Origin: Acidobacteriota bacterium
Lineage (GTDB): Bacteria > Acidobacteriota > Terriglobia > Bryobacterales > Bryobacteraceae
Direction: 5' to 3'
Length of the DNA: 5,845 nucleotides
NCBI GenBank assembly: GCA_018268875.1
Contig: JAFDVT010000224.1
Location: 1-5,845 of the forward strand
A program made the translations under genes and the position numbers. Shown piece after piece: positions 1 through 5,845 of this stretch. The notes under the pieces are model-generated. The model made no database searches. It was not told the DNA's origin and saw only the letters and a program-made list of their open reading frames with translations. Position 1 is the first letter of the stretch; each line of letters opens with the position of its first letter.

Positions 1-549
1 AAGGTCCGGGTCCATCTGGTCGACGGCGACCCGGCCGAACATGTCGCAGCTGTGCGCAACCTAGAACTCGACGCCGCTTTCGTAACCGGAGCAGGTCCCT
101 GGGACGGATGCGAGACAGAACAGCTCTGGTTCGAACATGTCTTTGTCGTCCTGCCCGAAGGTCACCCCCTCGCAGCCAAGGCCGCCCTGGCATGGTCGGA
201 CATCGCCCGCGAGCCCTTCATCGTCAGCGACGCGCCACCGGGCCCCGAGATTCACGACTACCTCGTCGCGCATCTTTCCGACCTCGGGCGCCACCCAGAC
301 ATCCAGTTCCAGAAGGTCGGCCGTGACAACCTCTTGTCGCTGGTCGCCCTTGGGCGGGGACTTACCCTGACGAGCGAGGCCACCATCGGCGCGCAGTTCC
401 GGGGCATTGTGTATCGGCAGCTCGCAGGAGAGGTCCTGCCGTTCAGCGTGGTCTGGTCGGCACGCAAAGACAACCCGGCGAGCCGTCGGCTGCTGAGCAT
501 GGCGCGTTCAATGGCAAAGCGCGTCGCCTCAAGTTTGAGTGCTCCCTAA
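1..549 (+). CDS. LysR-type transcriptional regulator, C-terminal part (5' end outside window)
   Basis: The frame is open from base 1 to the TAA at 547-549 and gives 182 residues. It matches the effector-binding domain of LysR-type regulators: an opening VRVHLVDGDPAEHVAAVRN strand-helix typical of subdomain RD-I, a hinge-like segment with VVLPEGHPLA (about residues 50-59), an acidic/proline stretch, then NLLSLVALGRGLTLTSEA (about 110-127), the usual RD-II helix and turn. The family is normally near 300 residues, so the N-terminal winged helix-turn-helix and linker, roughly 115-120 residues, lie upstream. The GTG at 52 is internal and not a likely start. The effector and target genes cannot be told from this fragment. 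GC is high (73% by hand count at 181-240) and drops after the stop, so this gene is probably host backbone next to an accessory insertion. No link to the downstream operon is evident. Confidence 0.9.
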   Translation, partial: KVRVHLVDGDPAEHVAAVRNLELDAAFVTGAGPWDGCETEQLWFEHVFVVLPEGHPLAAKAALAWSDIAREPFIVSDAPPGPEIHDYLVAHLSDLGRHPDIQFQKVGRDNLLSLVALGRGLTLTSEATIGAQFRGIVYRQLAGEVLPFSVVWSARKDNPASRRLLSMARSMAKRVASSLSAP

Positions 550-622
550 GGGTTTCTTCTGAGCTAGCCCGGACGCAGTAGAACAAGGGCTTGAAGGAGC
601 GTCGCCCCCCCGATCAGTCGCT

Positions 623-651
623 GTTCCAAGCTTGCCATATGTGGCTATAAT
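623..651 (+). promoter_or_regulatory. Candidate sigma-70-type promoter for the operon
   Basis: A perfect TATAAT lies at 646-651. The best -35 at 17-base spacing is GTTCCA (623-628), which matches TTGACA at only three of six positions, so the promoter would depend on its -10 or on an activator. A TG at 642-643 sits near, but not exactly at, the extended -10 position. Transcription would start near 658, leaving a leader of about 90 bases before the Phd-like gene. It is the only strong promoter-like signal in the 199-base gap between the LysR gene and the operon. The assignment is by motif only. Confidence 0.5.
633..646 (+). promoter_or_regulatory. Candidate operator, copy 1 (TGCCATATGTGGCT)
   Basis: The core GCCA-TATG-TGGC (634-645) is an inverted repeat with four-base arms, and it abuts the -10 hexamer. 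A related motif occurs 54 bases downstream at 687-699. Phd/YefM antitoxins are known to bind palindromes in their own promoters, so this could be the autoregulatory site of the protein encoded at 749-952. The arms are short, and this could arise by chance. Confidence 0.25.
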
Positions 652-686
652 AGACGAAATAACACTAACATAATCGTGCTGTTGTA

Positions 687-699
687 TGCCGGTATGGCT
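687..699 (+). promoter_or_regulatory. Candidate operator, copy 2 (TGCCGGTATGGCT)
   Basis: This shares TGCC, TATG and GCT in the same order with the motif at 633-646, and lies within the predicted leader. It overlaps a partial palindrome ATGCCGGTAT (686-695). The start-to-start distance of the two copies is 54 bases, about five helical turns, which would suit two dimers on the same face of the DNA. It could alternatively form a weak three-base-pair hairpin in RNA. The support is pattern similarity only. Confidence 0.22.
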
Positions 700-748
700 T
701 TCGTGAGCGATGCAGAGTGTAGCCAAATTGTCCCGAAAGGACGCTGTC

Positions 749-952
749 ATGCGAACTATGTCCGCTAGAGAGGCCAAGAATGCATTCGGATTACTGATCG
801 ACACTGCACGCGCTGAACCGGTGATGATCGAGAAGCACGGTAGGGGAGTAGTCGTAGTCGTGGCGGTCGAAGAATATGAGCGGCTTGCCGAACAAGCGCT
901 GCGGTCGGGCAAGAGCAATCAAGAGCCCAGGCAAGAAGAGCAGGAGGGCTAA
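749..952 (+). CDS. Phd/YefM-family antitoxin-like protein, probable operon regulator
   Basis: This encodes 67 residues. The first 46 or so match the Phd/YefM fold: MSAREAKNAFGLLIDTA (residues 4-20) is the characteristic opening strand-helix used in DNA binding, followed by EPVMIEKHGRG, the VVVVVAV strand and the EEYERL helix. The last 20 residues are charged and rich in Gln and Glu, the position where family antitoxins fold onto their toxin. I chose the ATG at 749 because AAAGGA (736-741) lies seven bases upstream and the family's domain begins there; the in-frame ATG at 710 would add 13 atypical residues and has no clear ribosome binding site. No toxin gene (Doc, YoeB or similar) is next to it: a helicase begins five bases after the stop. 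Family knowledge says such proteins dimerise and repress their own promoter, so I infer a role as repressor of this defence operon. It could also be a relic of a lost toxin-antitoxin pair. GC is lower than in the LysR gene. Confidence 0.85.
   Translation: MRTMSAREAKNAFGLLIDTARAEPVMIEKHGRGVVVVVAVEEYERLAEQALRSGKSNQEPRQEEQEG
942..948 (+). promoter_or_regulatory. Ribosome binding site for the helicase GTG start
   Basis: AGGAGGG sits nine bases before the GTG at 958 and lies inside the last codons of the Phd-like gene. It is a near-consensus site and is the main reason to accept the GTG start, as the next in-frame Met (residue 48) would already be inside the Q-motif region. The overlap suggests that translation of the two genes is coupled. 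Confidence 0.7.
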
Positions 953-957
953 GCACG

Positions 958-3822
958 GTGCAGCGAAGCTTTAGTCAGTATCAGGCGAAGTATTTCGCCC
1001 ACTTCCTGACCCGGGAAGGCTTCGAGGACGGTGACGCGCTCACTCAGTCCCTTTCTTCGGCACGTGTGGATCTCAACCCTCACCAGGTCGATGCGGCCAT
1101 GTTCGCGCTCAGATCACCGTTGTCAAAAGGAGTTCTGCTTGCTGACGAAGTCGGCCTCGGCAAGACGATCGAGGCGGCCCTGGTCTTGAGCCAATACTGG
1201 TGGAGTCGACAAAGGAACTTGCTTCTTGTCGTACCGGCCTCGCTTCGTAAGCAGTGGGCCGCGGAACTTATGGAGAAGTTCTCACTGCCTTCCGAAATCC
1301 TCGATGCCAAAAGGCTCAAGGAGATCAAGGCCGATGGGCGTCCAAGCCCTATCGGTCGGGCGGAAGGCATCATCATCCTTTCCTACGAATTTGCAGCCCG
1401 GATGGCTGACGCAATCCGGATGGTCCCATGGCACCTGGTCGTGTTCGACGAAGCCCACAAACTCCGAAACGTTTACCGGGCTGCGGAAACCTCACGGGCT
1501 GCCGTTCTGCGTGACGCGTTGGCCGGTCGTCAGAAGCTCCTACTCACGGCCACACCGCTCCAGAACAACCTGATGGAGCTGTTTGGGCTGATCAGCATCA
1601 TCGACGATACCTATTTCGGATCAGAACAGGCCTTCCGCGCCGAGTTCGGTGGGCGGGAAGAGGTTGCCTCGCAGGCGCTGCTAGCGCGCCGTCTTGAGCC
1701 GATCTGCAAGCGGACGCTTCGGCGGCAGGTGCAGAAGGCCGGCCTGATCAACTATACCAACCGTCTGGCCAAGACCTTCGACTTCACGCCCGCCCGGCTG
1801 GAGACAGACCTCTATGACCTGATGTCGGCATACCTCCAGAGGACCGACACGATCGCACTCGGGCAGAACGGGCGGCACCTCGTGACGCTGATGCTGCGGA
1901 AGATCCTCGGATCGTCGTCCTTCGCCGTGGCCCAAACCCTCGACAAGATGGTCAAGCGACTACAGGGCAAGCTCATCGTCGATGACGAGACGCTCGCCGA
2001 CATCGATGGCTTTGCCGAGGAAGCGGAAGACTGGCGCGATGCTGGAGGGGGGGCCGAAGCGGATGCCGTAGAGGATCACGAGGACGACGCCATCGAGCGC
2101 ATCGATCCCAAGAAGTTGCAGGCCGAGATCGACGAACTGACTCGCTATCGCGATCTGGCGATTTCTATCGCGGACAATGCCAAGGGCCGGGCCTTGCTCG
2201 AATGCCTGCCGCATGTCCTGACTGAGATCGTCAGCAAGGGCGGCCAGCGCAAGGCGGTGATCTTCACCGAGTCCGTCCGCACCCAGTCCTACCTGCGCGA
2301 CCTGCTCGAGGCGAACGGCTTCCCCGGCCAGACAGTCGTTCTCAACGGCTCGAACTCCGACAAGGACAGCAACGCGATCTACAAGAAATGGCTGGAAAGA
2401 CACCGCGGCACCGAGGCGGTCTCCGGCTCCAAGACCGCCGATATGAAGGCCGCCATCGTGGACGCCTTCAGGAATGACCGGACCATCCTGATCGCCACCG
2501 AGTCCGGGGCCGAGGGGATCAACCTTCAGTTCTGCTCCCTGCTGATCAACTACGACTTGCCCTGGAACCCTCAGCGGGTCGAACAGCGGATCGGGCGCTG
2601 CCACCGCTACGGCCAGAAGATCGACGTCACCGTCATCAACTTCCTGAACCGCAAGAACCACGCCGAGGCGCGCATCCACCAGCTGCTGGAACAGAAGTTC
2701 AAGCTTTTCGAGGGGGTGTTCGGGTCTTCGGATGAGGTCCTTGGCGCCATCGAATCCGGCGTCGATATCGAGCGGCGCATCCTCGACATCGTGCAGTCCT
2801 GCCGAACCAATGACGAGATCAACGCCGCCTTCGACCGCCTTCAGGCCGAATTCAGTGTCGAGATCGACGAGGCGAAGAAGGACGCGCGCAACAAGCTACT
2901 GGCCGAGATGGACGACCGTGTGATCGAACGCCTGCTGGGGCGGCGCGAGGCGGTCGTTTCCGCCATAGGCGACTTCAAGCGCGCGCTCCTTGGTCTTGCC
3001 CGGGCCGAACTGCCCGACGCCCGTTTCCACGACGACCACGCCCAACGCTTCGACTACGCGGGCGAGACCTGGTCGACCGAATGGCCCGAGGCCGATGAAC
3101 GTGGCTGGCGGTTCTTCCGGCTCGCCGATGGCGGACTGGCCGACCGGCTGATCGCACAGGCCAAGGAACGGCCGCTGGAACCGGCGTCCTTGCGGTTCGA
3201 CTATGCGGCCTACCCCGGCAATCTGGCGGATGTGGCCGAACTGCGGGGGCAGTCTGGCTGGATGCGGGTCGCGCGGCTGATCCTGCACACCCCGGCCAAA
3301 ACCTATGACGAGATCATCTGCGCTGCCTTCACCGACCAGGGCCATGAGGTTCATTCCGAAACGGTCGAGCGTCTGTTGCAGGTTCCGGCCGAGGTTGCGG
3401 GGGCTGCGGTCGGGGACATGCCCGACGCTCACCTGTCCGGCGTCATGGCGGAACGGCAGACCCACGTGGTCGCCCGCGCGCAGGAGCGTCTGGGCGAGTT
3501 CCTGAACGAGGAGGAAGAACGCCTCGACGCCTGGCGCGACGATGCCAAGGTGTCCTTTGATCAGCAGATCAAGGCGCTGAGCAAGGAAGCCAACGAGAAG
3601 AAGAAGCTGGCGCGGGCGACATCTGGCCTTGAGGCCAAGCTGGAGCTGCAGCGCGCGGCCAAGCAGATCCAGCGGCAGGTCGACGATCTGCAGCACCAGC
3701 TTTACACCCGCCTGCGCGCGATCGATGACGAGCGCGAGCGGATGCTGGACGAGATCGCCGATCAGTTGAACCTGACGCCCGCATTGACCACACTGTTTAC
3801 AATAAGATGGAGCCTTGTCTGA
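958..3822 (+). CDS. SNF2/RapA-like superfamily 2 helicase of a restriction-type operon
   Basis: This 954-residue protein has a full SF2 engine. A Q-like motif NPHQVDAAMFAL is at 40-51. Motif I, ADEVGLGKT, is at 62-70, the form found in RapA/HepA. Motif Ia, VVPASLRKQW, is at 91-100. The DEAH Walker B is at 164-167. Motif III, LTATPLQNN, is at 196-204. In the second RecA domain motif IV, KAVIFTES, is at 432-439, motif V, ATESGAEGINLQ, at 513-524, and motif VI, QRIGRCHRYGQ, at 543-553. Catalytic Lys69, Asp164-Glu165 and the motif VI arginines are present, so ATPase and DNA translocation activity are expected. An acidic, Gly-rich linker (about 354-382) separates the lobes. Residues 600-954 match no domain I recognise; 840-935 are Lys/Glu/Arg-rich and look like a coiled coil. 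I see no PD-(D/E)xK, HNH or PLD nuclease signature. The stop overlaps the methyltransferase start. The first 300 bases are 58% GC against 69% at 3001-3180. DISARM DrmD is another SNF2 protein paired with a methylase, but the methylase here is of a different class. Confidence 0.9.
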   Translation: MQRSFSQYQAKYFAHFLTREGFEDGDALTQSLSSARVDLNPHQVDAAMFALRSPLSKGVLLADEVGLGKTIEAALVLSQYWWSRQRNLLLVVPASLRKQWAAELMEKFSLPSEILDAKRLKEIKADGRPSPIGRAEGIIILSYEFAARMADAIRMVPWHLVVFDEAHKLRNVYRAAETSRAAVLRDALAGRQKLLLTATPLQNNLMELFGLISIIDDTYFGSEQAFRAEFGGREEVASQALLARRLEPICKRTLRRQVQKAGLINYTNRLAKTFDFTPARLETDLYDLMSAYLQRTDTIALGQNGRHLVTLMLRKILGSSSFAVAQTLDKMVKRLQGKLIVDDETLADIDGFAEEAEDWRDAGGGAEADAVEDHEDDAIERIDPKKLQAEIDELTRYRDLAISIADNAKGRALLECLPHVLTEIVSKGGQRKAVIFTESVRTQSYLRDLLEANGFPGQTVVLNGSNSDKDSNAIYKKWLERHRGTEAVSGSKTADMKAAIVDAFRNDRTILIATESGAEGINLQFCSLLINYDLPWNPQRVEQRIGRCHRYGQKIDVTVINFLNRKNHAEARIHQLLEQKFKLFEGVFGSSDEVLGAIESGVDIERRILDIVQSCRTNDEINAAFDRLQAEFSVEIDEAKKDARNKLLAEMDDRVIERLLGRREAVVSAIGDFKRALLGLARAELPDARFHDDHAQRFDYAGETWSTEWPEADERGWRFFRLADGGLADRLIAQAKERPLEPASLRFDYAAYPGNLADVAELRGQSGWMRVARLILHTPAKTYDEIICAAFTDQGHEVHSETVERLLQVPAEVAGAAVGDMPDAHLSGVMAERQTHVVARAQERLGEFLNEEEERLDAWRDDAKVSFDQQIKALSKEANEKKKLARATSGLEAKLELQRAAKQIQRQVDDLQHQLYTRLRAIDDERERMLDEIADQLNLTPALTTLFTIRWSLV
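3809..3812 (+). promoter_or_regulatory. Ribosome binding site (GGAG) for the methyltransferase
   Basis: GGAG lies nine bases before the ATG at 3822, inside the helicase coding end. It favours 3822 over the in-frame ATG at 3807, which has no purine-rich site upstream. Confidence 0.5.
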
Positions 3823-5636
3823 TGGCCGCCAAAACCAAGCTCGAACTCACCTGGATTGGCAAGGACATCCGCCCCCGGCTGGAACCGCGCATCCTGATCG
3901 AAGATCCCGAGCTGTCCTACCATGCCAAGGCGCGCCGCGACGGCGACATCTTCGACAACCTGTTGATCCACGGCGACAACCTGCTGGCGTTGAAGGCGCT
4001 GGAGACGGACCCGACGGTGCGGGGCAAGGTGAAGTGTGTCTACATCGATCCGCCATTTAATACGGGCTCTGCATTTGAGCATTACGACGACAACCTTGAG
4101 CATTCTACTTGGCTGTCAATGATCCGTGATCGATTGGAGATTATCAGCAATCTCTTGGCGCCCGATGGTGCCATTGCGCTTCAGTTGGACGATACTGAAG
4201 CAGCTTACTGCAAGGTAATGATGGATGAGATTTTTGGACGATCAAATTATATTACCACAGTTTCAGTCGAGTCCGCCACTACATCTAGCTTCAAAACAGT
4301 AAACGTGGGCCCAACTCAAGTGACTAACTTTATCCTATGCTATGCAAAGGATAAATCGAAATGCGATTACAACCCCCCTTACCTCGGTAGTTCAGAAGTT
4401 GATCTTGCCCACTTCTCAAGGTTCATCGAGAATTTCGAGGAGCCATGTGAGACGTGGCGGTTCGTAAGCATAAACTCGTATATACTCAGAGAGCTTGGCT
4501 TCGATGCAGCCACATCAAATTCGCAGTGGTCAAAGGCTAAGCGTGAACTTGGAGAGCAAGAGGCAATCGCACTAGTGAATGAGCGAGCAAATGAATTTGC
4601 TATTCAGAACGCCTACCGAGTGTTTGAGACAAAGACATTGCAGAAGCCCGCGGCTTGGCTGACTGAACACTTGAGGAGGTCGCGCGAAATTGACTATGTG
4701 ATTAAGCTTGATCGAAATGGGCTTGATCCTCTCTATCTATATCAAGGCAGGCAGGTTTATTTTCTAGGCAAGGGTCTTCGTGAAGTGGATGGACAAAAAC
4801 TCATTGCAAAACCCGTATCAAATTTGTGGACTGATCTGCCGACAAATAACCTGCAATCCGAGGGCGGGGTCAGTTTTCCTTCGGGGAAAAAGCCCGAAGC
4901 GCTCGTGCGCCGTGTAATTCAAATGTTCACCTCGGGTAAAGACGATATTGTTCTCGACTCTTTTGCTGGTTCCGGCACAACAGGAGCCGTCGCCCACAAG
5001 ATGGGCCGACGGTGGATCATGGTGGAACTGGGTGAACATGCTAAGACACATATCGTGCCCCGCCTTCAGCAGGTTATCGACGGATCGGATAGAAGCGGTG
5101 TGACCGAGGCCACGGGCTGGAAGGGCGGCGGTGGCTACCGCTTCGCCCGCCTTGCGCCGTCGCTGATGGAAAAGGACGCCTGGGGCAACTGGGTCATCCG
5201 CGCGGAATACAACCCGACCATGCTGGCCGAGGCGATGTGCAAGCACTTCAACTATACCTACGCCCCCTCGACCGAGCATTTCTGGATGCACGGCCACAGT
5301 TCCGAGACGTCCTACATCTATGTCACCACCAACAGCCTGACCGGCGCGCAGCTGCGCGCCCTGTCGGACGAGGTGGGCGAGCACCGCAGCCTGCTGATCT
5401 GCTGCTCGGCCTATGAAGAGGCGGGCACCAGCGCCCTGTCGAACCTGACCATCCGCAAGATCCCCGGCGCAGTGCTGGACCGCTGCGAATGGGGCAAGGA
5501 CGACTATTCGCTCAAGATCAGCTCGCTGCCGATGATGCAGGAGGAGGAGGGGGAAGACGCGGGCCCGGCCGTGAAACGCGCCAGCAAGGCCGACCCGTCC
5601 ACCGGTGATCTCTTCTCCGACGAGGCGGAGGGTTGA
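3822..5636 (+). CDS. Type III Mod-like site-specific DNA methyltransferase (beta class, probably N6-adenine)
   Basis: This encodes 604 residues from the ATG at 3822, which overlaps the helicase stop as TGATG; starting at 3807 would add five residues without a ribosome binding site. Catalytic motif IV, DPPFNTG, is at 76-82. It is followed by the conserved DGAIALQLDD (115-124) and DEIFG (135-139) segments. The S-adenosylmethionine-binding motifs come later: the motif X region FPSGKKPEALVRRVIQMF (352-369) and motif I, DSFAGSGTTG (379-388). The order IV before I defines the beta class, which includes type III Mod subunits. The target recognition domain should lie between about 145 and 340. A further 190 residues or so follow motif I, with an aromatic, Gly-rich segment GGGGYRFARLA at about 435-445 and a Glu-rich low-complexity tail. 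DPPF favours adenine N6 methylation, though N4-cytosine enzymes can share related motifs. Its role would be to protect host DNA and give sequence specificity to the Res-like partner. The middle is much more AT-rich than the ends and uses codons such as ATA and AGA (for example 4470, 4482 and 4488). Confidence 0.92.
   Translation: MAAKTKLELTWIGKDIRPRLEPRILIEDPELSYHAKARRDGDIFDNLLIHGDNLLALKALETDPTVRGKVKCVYIDPPFNTGSAFEHYDDNLEHSTWLSMIRDRLEIISNLLAPDGAIALQLDDTEAAYCKVMMDEIFGRSNYITTVSVESATTSSFKTVNVGPTQVTNFILCYAKDKSKCDYNPPYLGSSEVDLAHFSRFIENFEEPCETWRFVSINSYILRELGFDAATSNSQWSKAKRELGEQEAIALVNERANEFAIQNAYRVFETKTLQKPAAWLTEHLRRSREIDYVIKLDRNGLDPLYLYQGRQVYFLGKGLREVDGQKLIAKPVSNLWTDLPTNNLQSEGGVSFPSGKKPEALVRRVIQMFTSGKDDIVLDSFAGSGTTGAVAHKMGRRWIMVELGEHAKTHIVPRLQQVIDGSDRSGVTEATGWKGGGGYRFARLAPSLMEKDAWGNWVIRAEYNPTMLAEAMCKHFNYTYAPSTEHFWMHGHSSETSYIYVTTNSLTGAQLRALSDEVGEHRSLLICCSAYEEAGTSALSNLTIRKIPGAVLDRCEWGKDDYSLKISSLPMMQEEEGEDAGPAVKRASKADPSTGDLFSDEAEG
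4051..5090. other. AT-rich mosaic segment inside the methyltransferase gene
   Basis: Hand counts give 45% GC at 4201-4860 (298 of 660), against 64% at 3841-4020 and 68% at 5101-5220. The drop begins right after the DPP codons of motif IV (4047-4055) and ends more gradually between about 4980 and 5090, after motif I. The reading frame is intact throughout. Protein motifs on both sides fit one family, so the block looks like an allelic replacement spanning the catalytic core and target recognition domain. The edges are visual estimates. Confidence 0.7.
5627..5632 (+). promoter_or_regulatory. Ribosome binding site (GGAGGG) for the downstream gene
   Basis: GGAGGG is six bases before the ATG at 5639 and lies in the final codons of the methyltransferase. 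It supports that start and translational coupling. Confidence 0.65.
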
Positions 5637-5638
5637 GG

Positions 5639-5845
5639 ATGCAGAACGTCGACCCCAAGCGCGCCGTCATCCAGATCACCCAACGCCTGTCCCTGCGCAA
5701 ACCGCAGGCCGAAGCCCTGCGGCGGCTGGACGATATCGTCGAGCTGATCGGCCCGTCCAAGGATACTGATGTCGAATCTGCGCGCGACGCCGTGCGCCAG
5801 ATCTACGGACCGATGTCCGATGCACAGTTCGAGGATTTCGAGCGC
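5639..5845 (+). CDS. Probable Res-like DEAD/DEAH helicase-nuclease subunit, N-terminal fragment
   Basis: An open frame starts with ATG two bases after the methyltransferase stop, behind a strong GGAGGG site, and runs to the window end (69 residues, no stop). The segment ITQRLSLRKPQAEALRRL (residues 13-30) resembles the Q-motif region at the start of SF2 helicases, where a conserved Gln contacts adenine; here that is RKPQ at about 20-23. The helix DDIVELIG follows. The position directly after a Mod-like gene points to the restriction (Res) subunit of a type III-like system, which would carry a helicase core and a C-terminal PD-(D/E)xK nuclease. Walker motifs and any nuclease domain lie beyond the window, so this call leans on context and a short motif. 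Another helicase or an unrelated defence effector cannot be ruled out. Composition is GC-rich, like the 3' end of the methyltransferase. Confidence 0.65.
   Translation, partial: MQNVDPKRAVIQITQRLSLRKPQAEALRRLDDIVELIGPSKDTDVESARDAVRQIYGPMSDAQFEDFER

Noticed and set aside
566..591. AGCCC...GGGCT inverted repeat as a terminator of the LysR gene
   Set aside because: The stem is only five base pairs with a 16-base loop, and no T tract follows.
710..748. Longer start for the Phd-like protein at ATG 710
   Set aside because: The extra 13 residues do not fit the family, and the ATG at 749 has a well-placed AAAGGA.
529..918. Minus-strand 129-residue frame across the intergenic region and the Phd-like gene
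   Set aside because: It overlaps the promoter and a recognisable gene, is low-complexity (Ser/Thr runs), and matches no family I know.
1960..2679. Minus-strand 239-residue open frame
   Set aside because: It lies wholly within the helicase gene opposite its conserved motifs; long antisense frames are expected in GC-rich genes.
2896..3696. Minus-strand 266-residue open frame
   Set aside because: It is antisense to the helicase C-terminal region, with compositional rather than domain-like sequence.
4818..5384. Minus-strand 188-residue open frame
   Set aside because: It is antisense to motif I and the C-terminal part of the methyltransferase, with no recognisable domain.
5539..5553. AGG triplet repeat as a phase-variation tract
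   Set aside because: Changes in triplet number would keep the frame, and the repeat only encodes a Glu-rich tail.
958..5845. Assignment to DISARM or BREX
   Set aside because: The methyltransferase is a beta-class type III Mod-like enzyme, and no DrmA/B/C, PglZ or BrxC-like gene is visible. The window ends early, so this rejection is provisional.
1..5845. CRISPR arrays, tRNA or rRNA genes, insertion sequences
   Set aside because: On reading through, I found no repeat-spacer pattern, cloverleaf, or transposase with terminal repeats.

Overview
The window looks like part of a defence (restriction-modification type) operon inserted next to a chromosomal regulator gene in a GC-rich proteobacterium. 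Codon choice and the style of the proteins suggest an alphaproteobacterium, perhaps a Rhodobacterales member, but nothing in the window proves this. All supported genes are on the + strand.

Layout: (1) Positions 1-549 hold the C-terminal 182 residues of a LysR-type transcriptional regulator in GC-rich DNA. (2) Positions 550-748 are non-coding and more AT-rich. They contain a perfect TATAAT -10 hexamer and two similar, partly palindromic motifs that could be operators. I see no convincing terminator for the LysR gene. (3) Positions 749-952 encode a 67-residue Phd/YefM-family antitoxin-like protein with no toxin gene beside it. (4) Positions 958-3822 encode a 954-residue SNF2/RapA-like helicase with all main ATPase motifs and a long C-terminal region ending in a probable coiled coil. 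(5) Positions 3822-5636 encode a beta-class (type III Mod-like) DNA methyltransferase whose start overlaps the helicase stop by one base. (6) From 5639 to the window end is the first 69 residues of another gene, probably the DEAD/DEAH-type helicase-nuclease (Res-like) subunit.

Genes 3 to 6 are packed with gaps or overlaps of a few bases and good ribosome binding sites, so they probably form one transcript. A working model is that the methyltransferase marks host DNA, the downstream Res-like protein attacks unmarked DNA, the SNF2 protein acts as an extra DNA translocase or remodeller, and the Phd-like protein controls expression. The SNF2 gene and the lone Phd-like gene are not part of the classic two-gene type III system, and I cannot assign the set to a named system from this window.

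Base composition is a clear mosaic. By hand count, GC is about 51% at 601-840, 58% at 961-1260, 69% at 3001-3180, 64% at 3841-4020, 45% at 4201-4860 and 68% at 5101-5220. The AT-rich block inside the methyltransferase covers the catalytic core and the expected target recognition domain, which fits replacement of the specificity-determining part by recombination.
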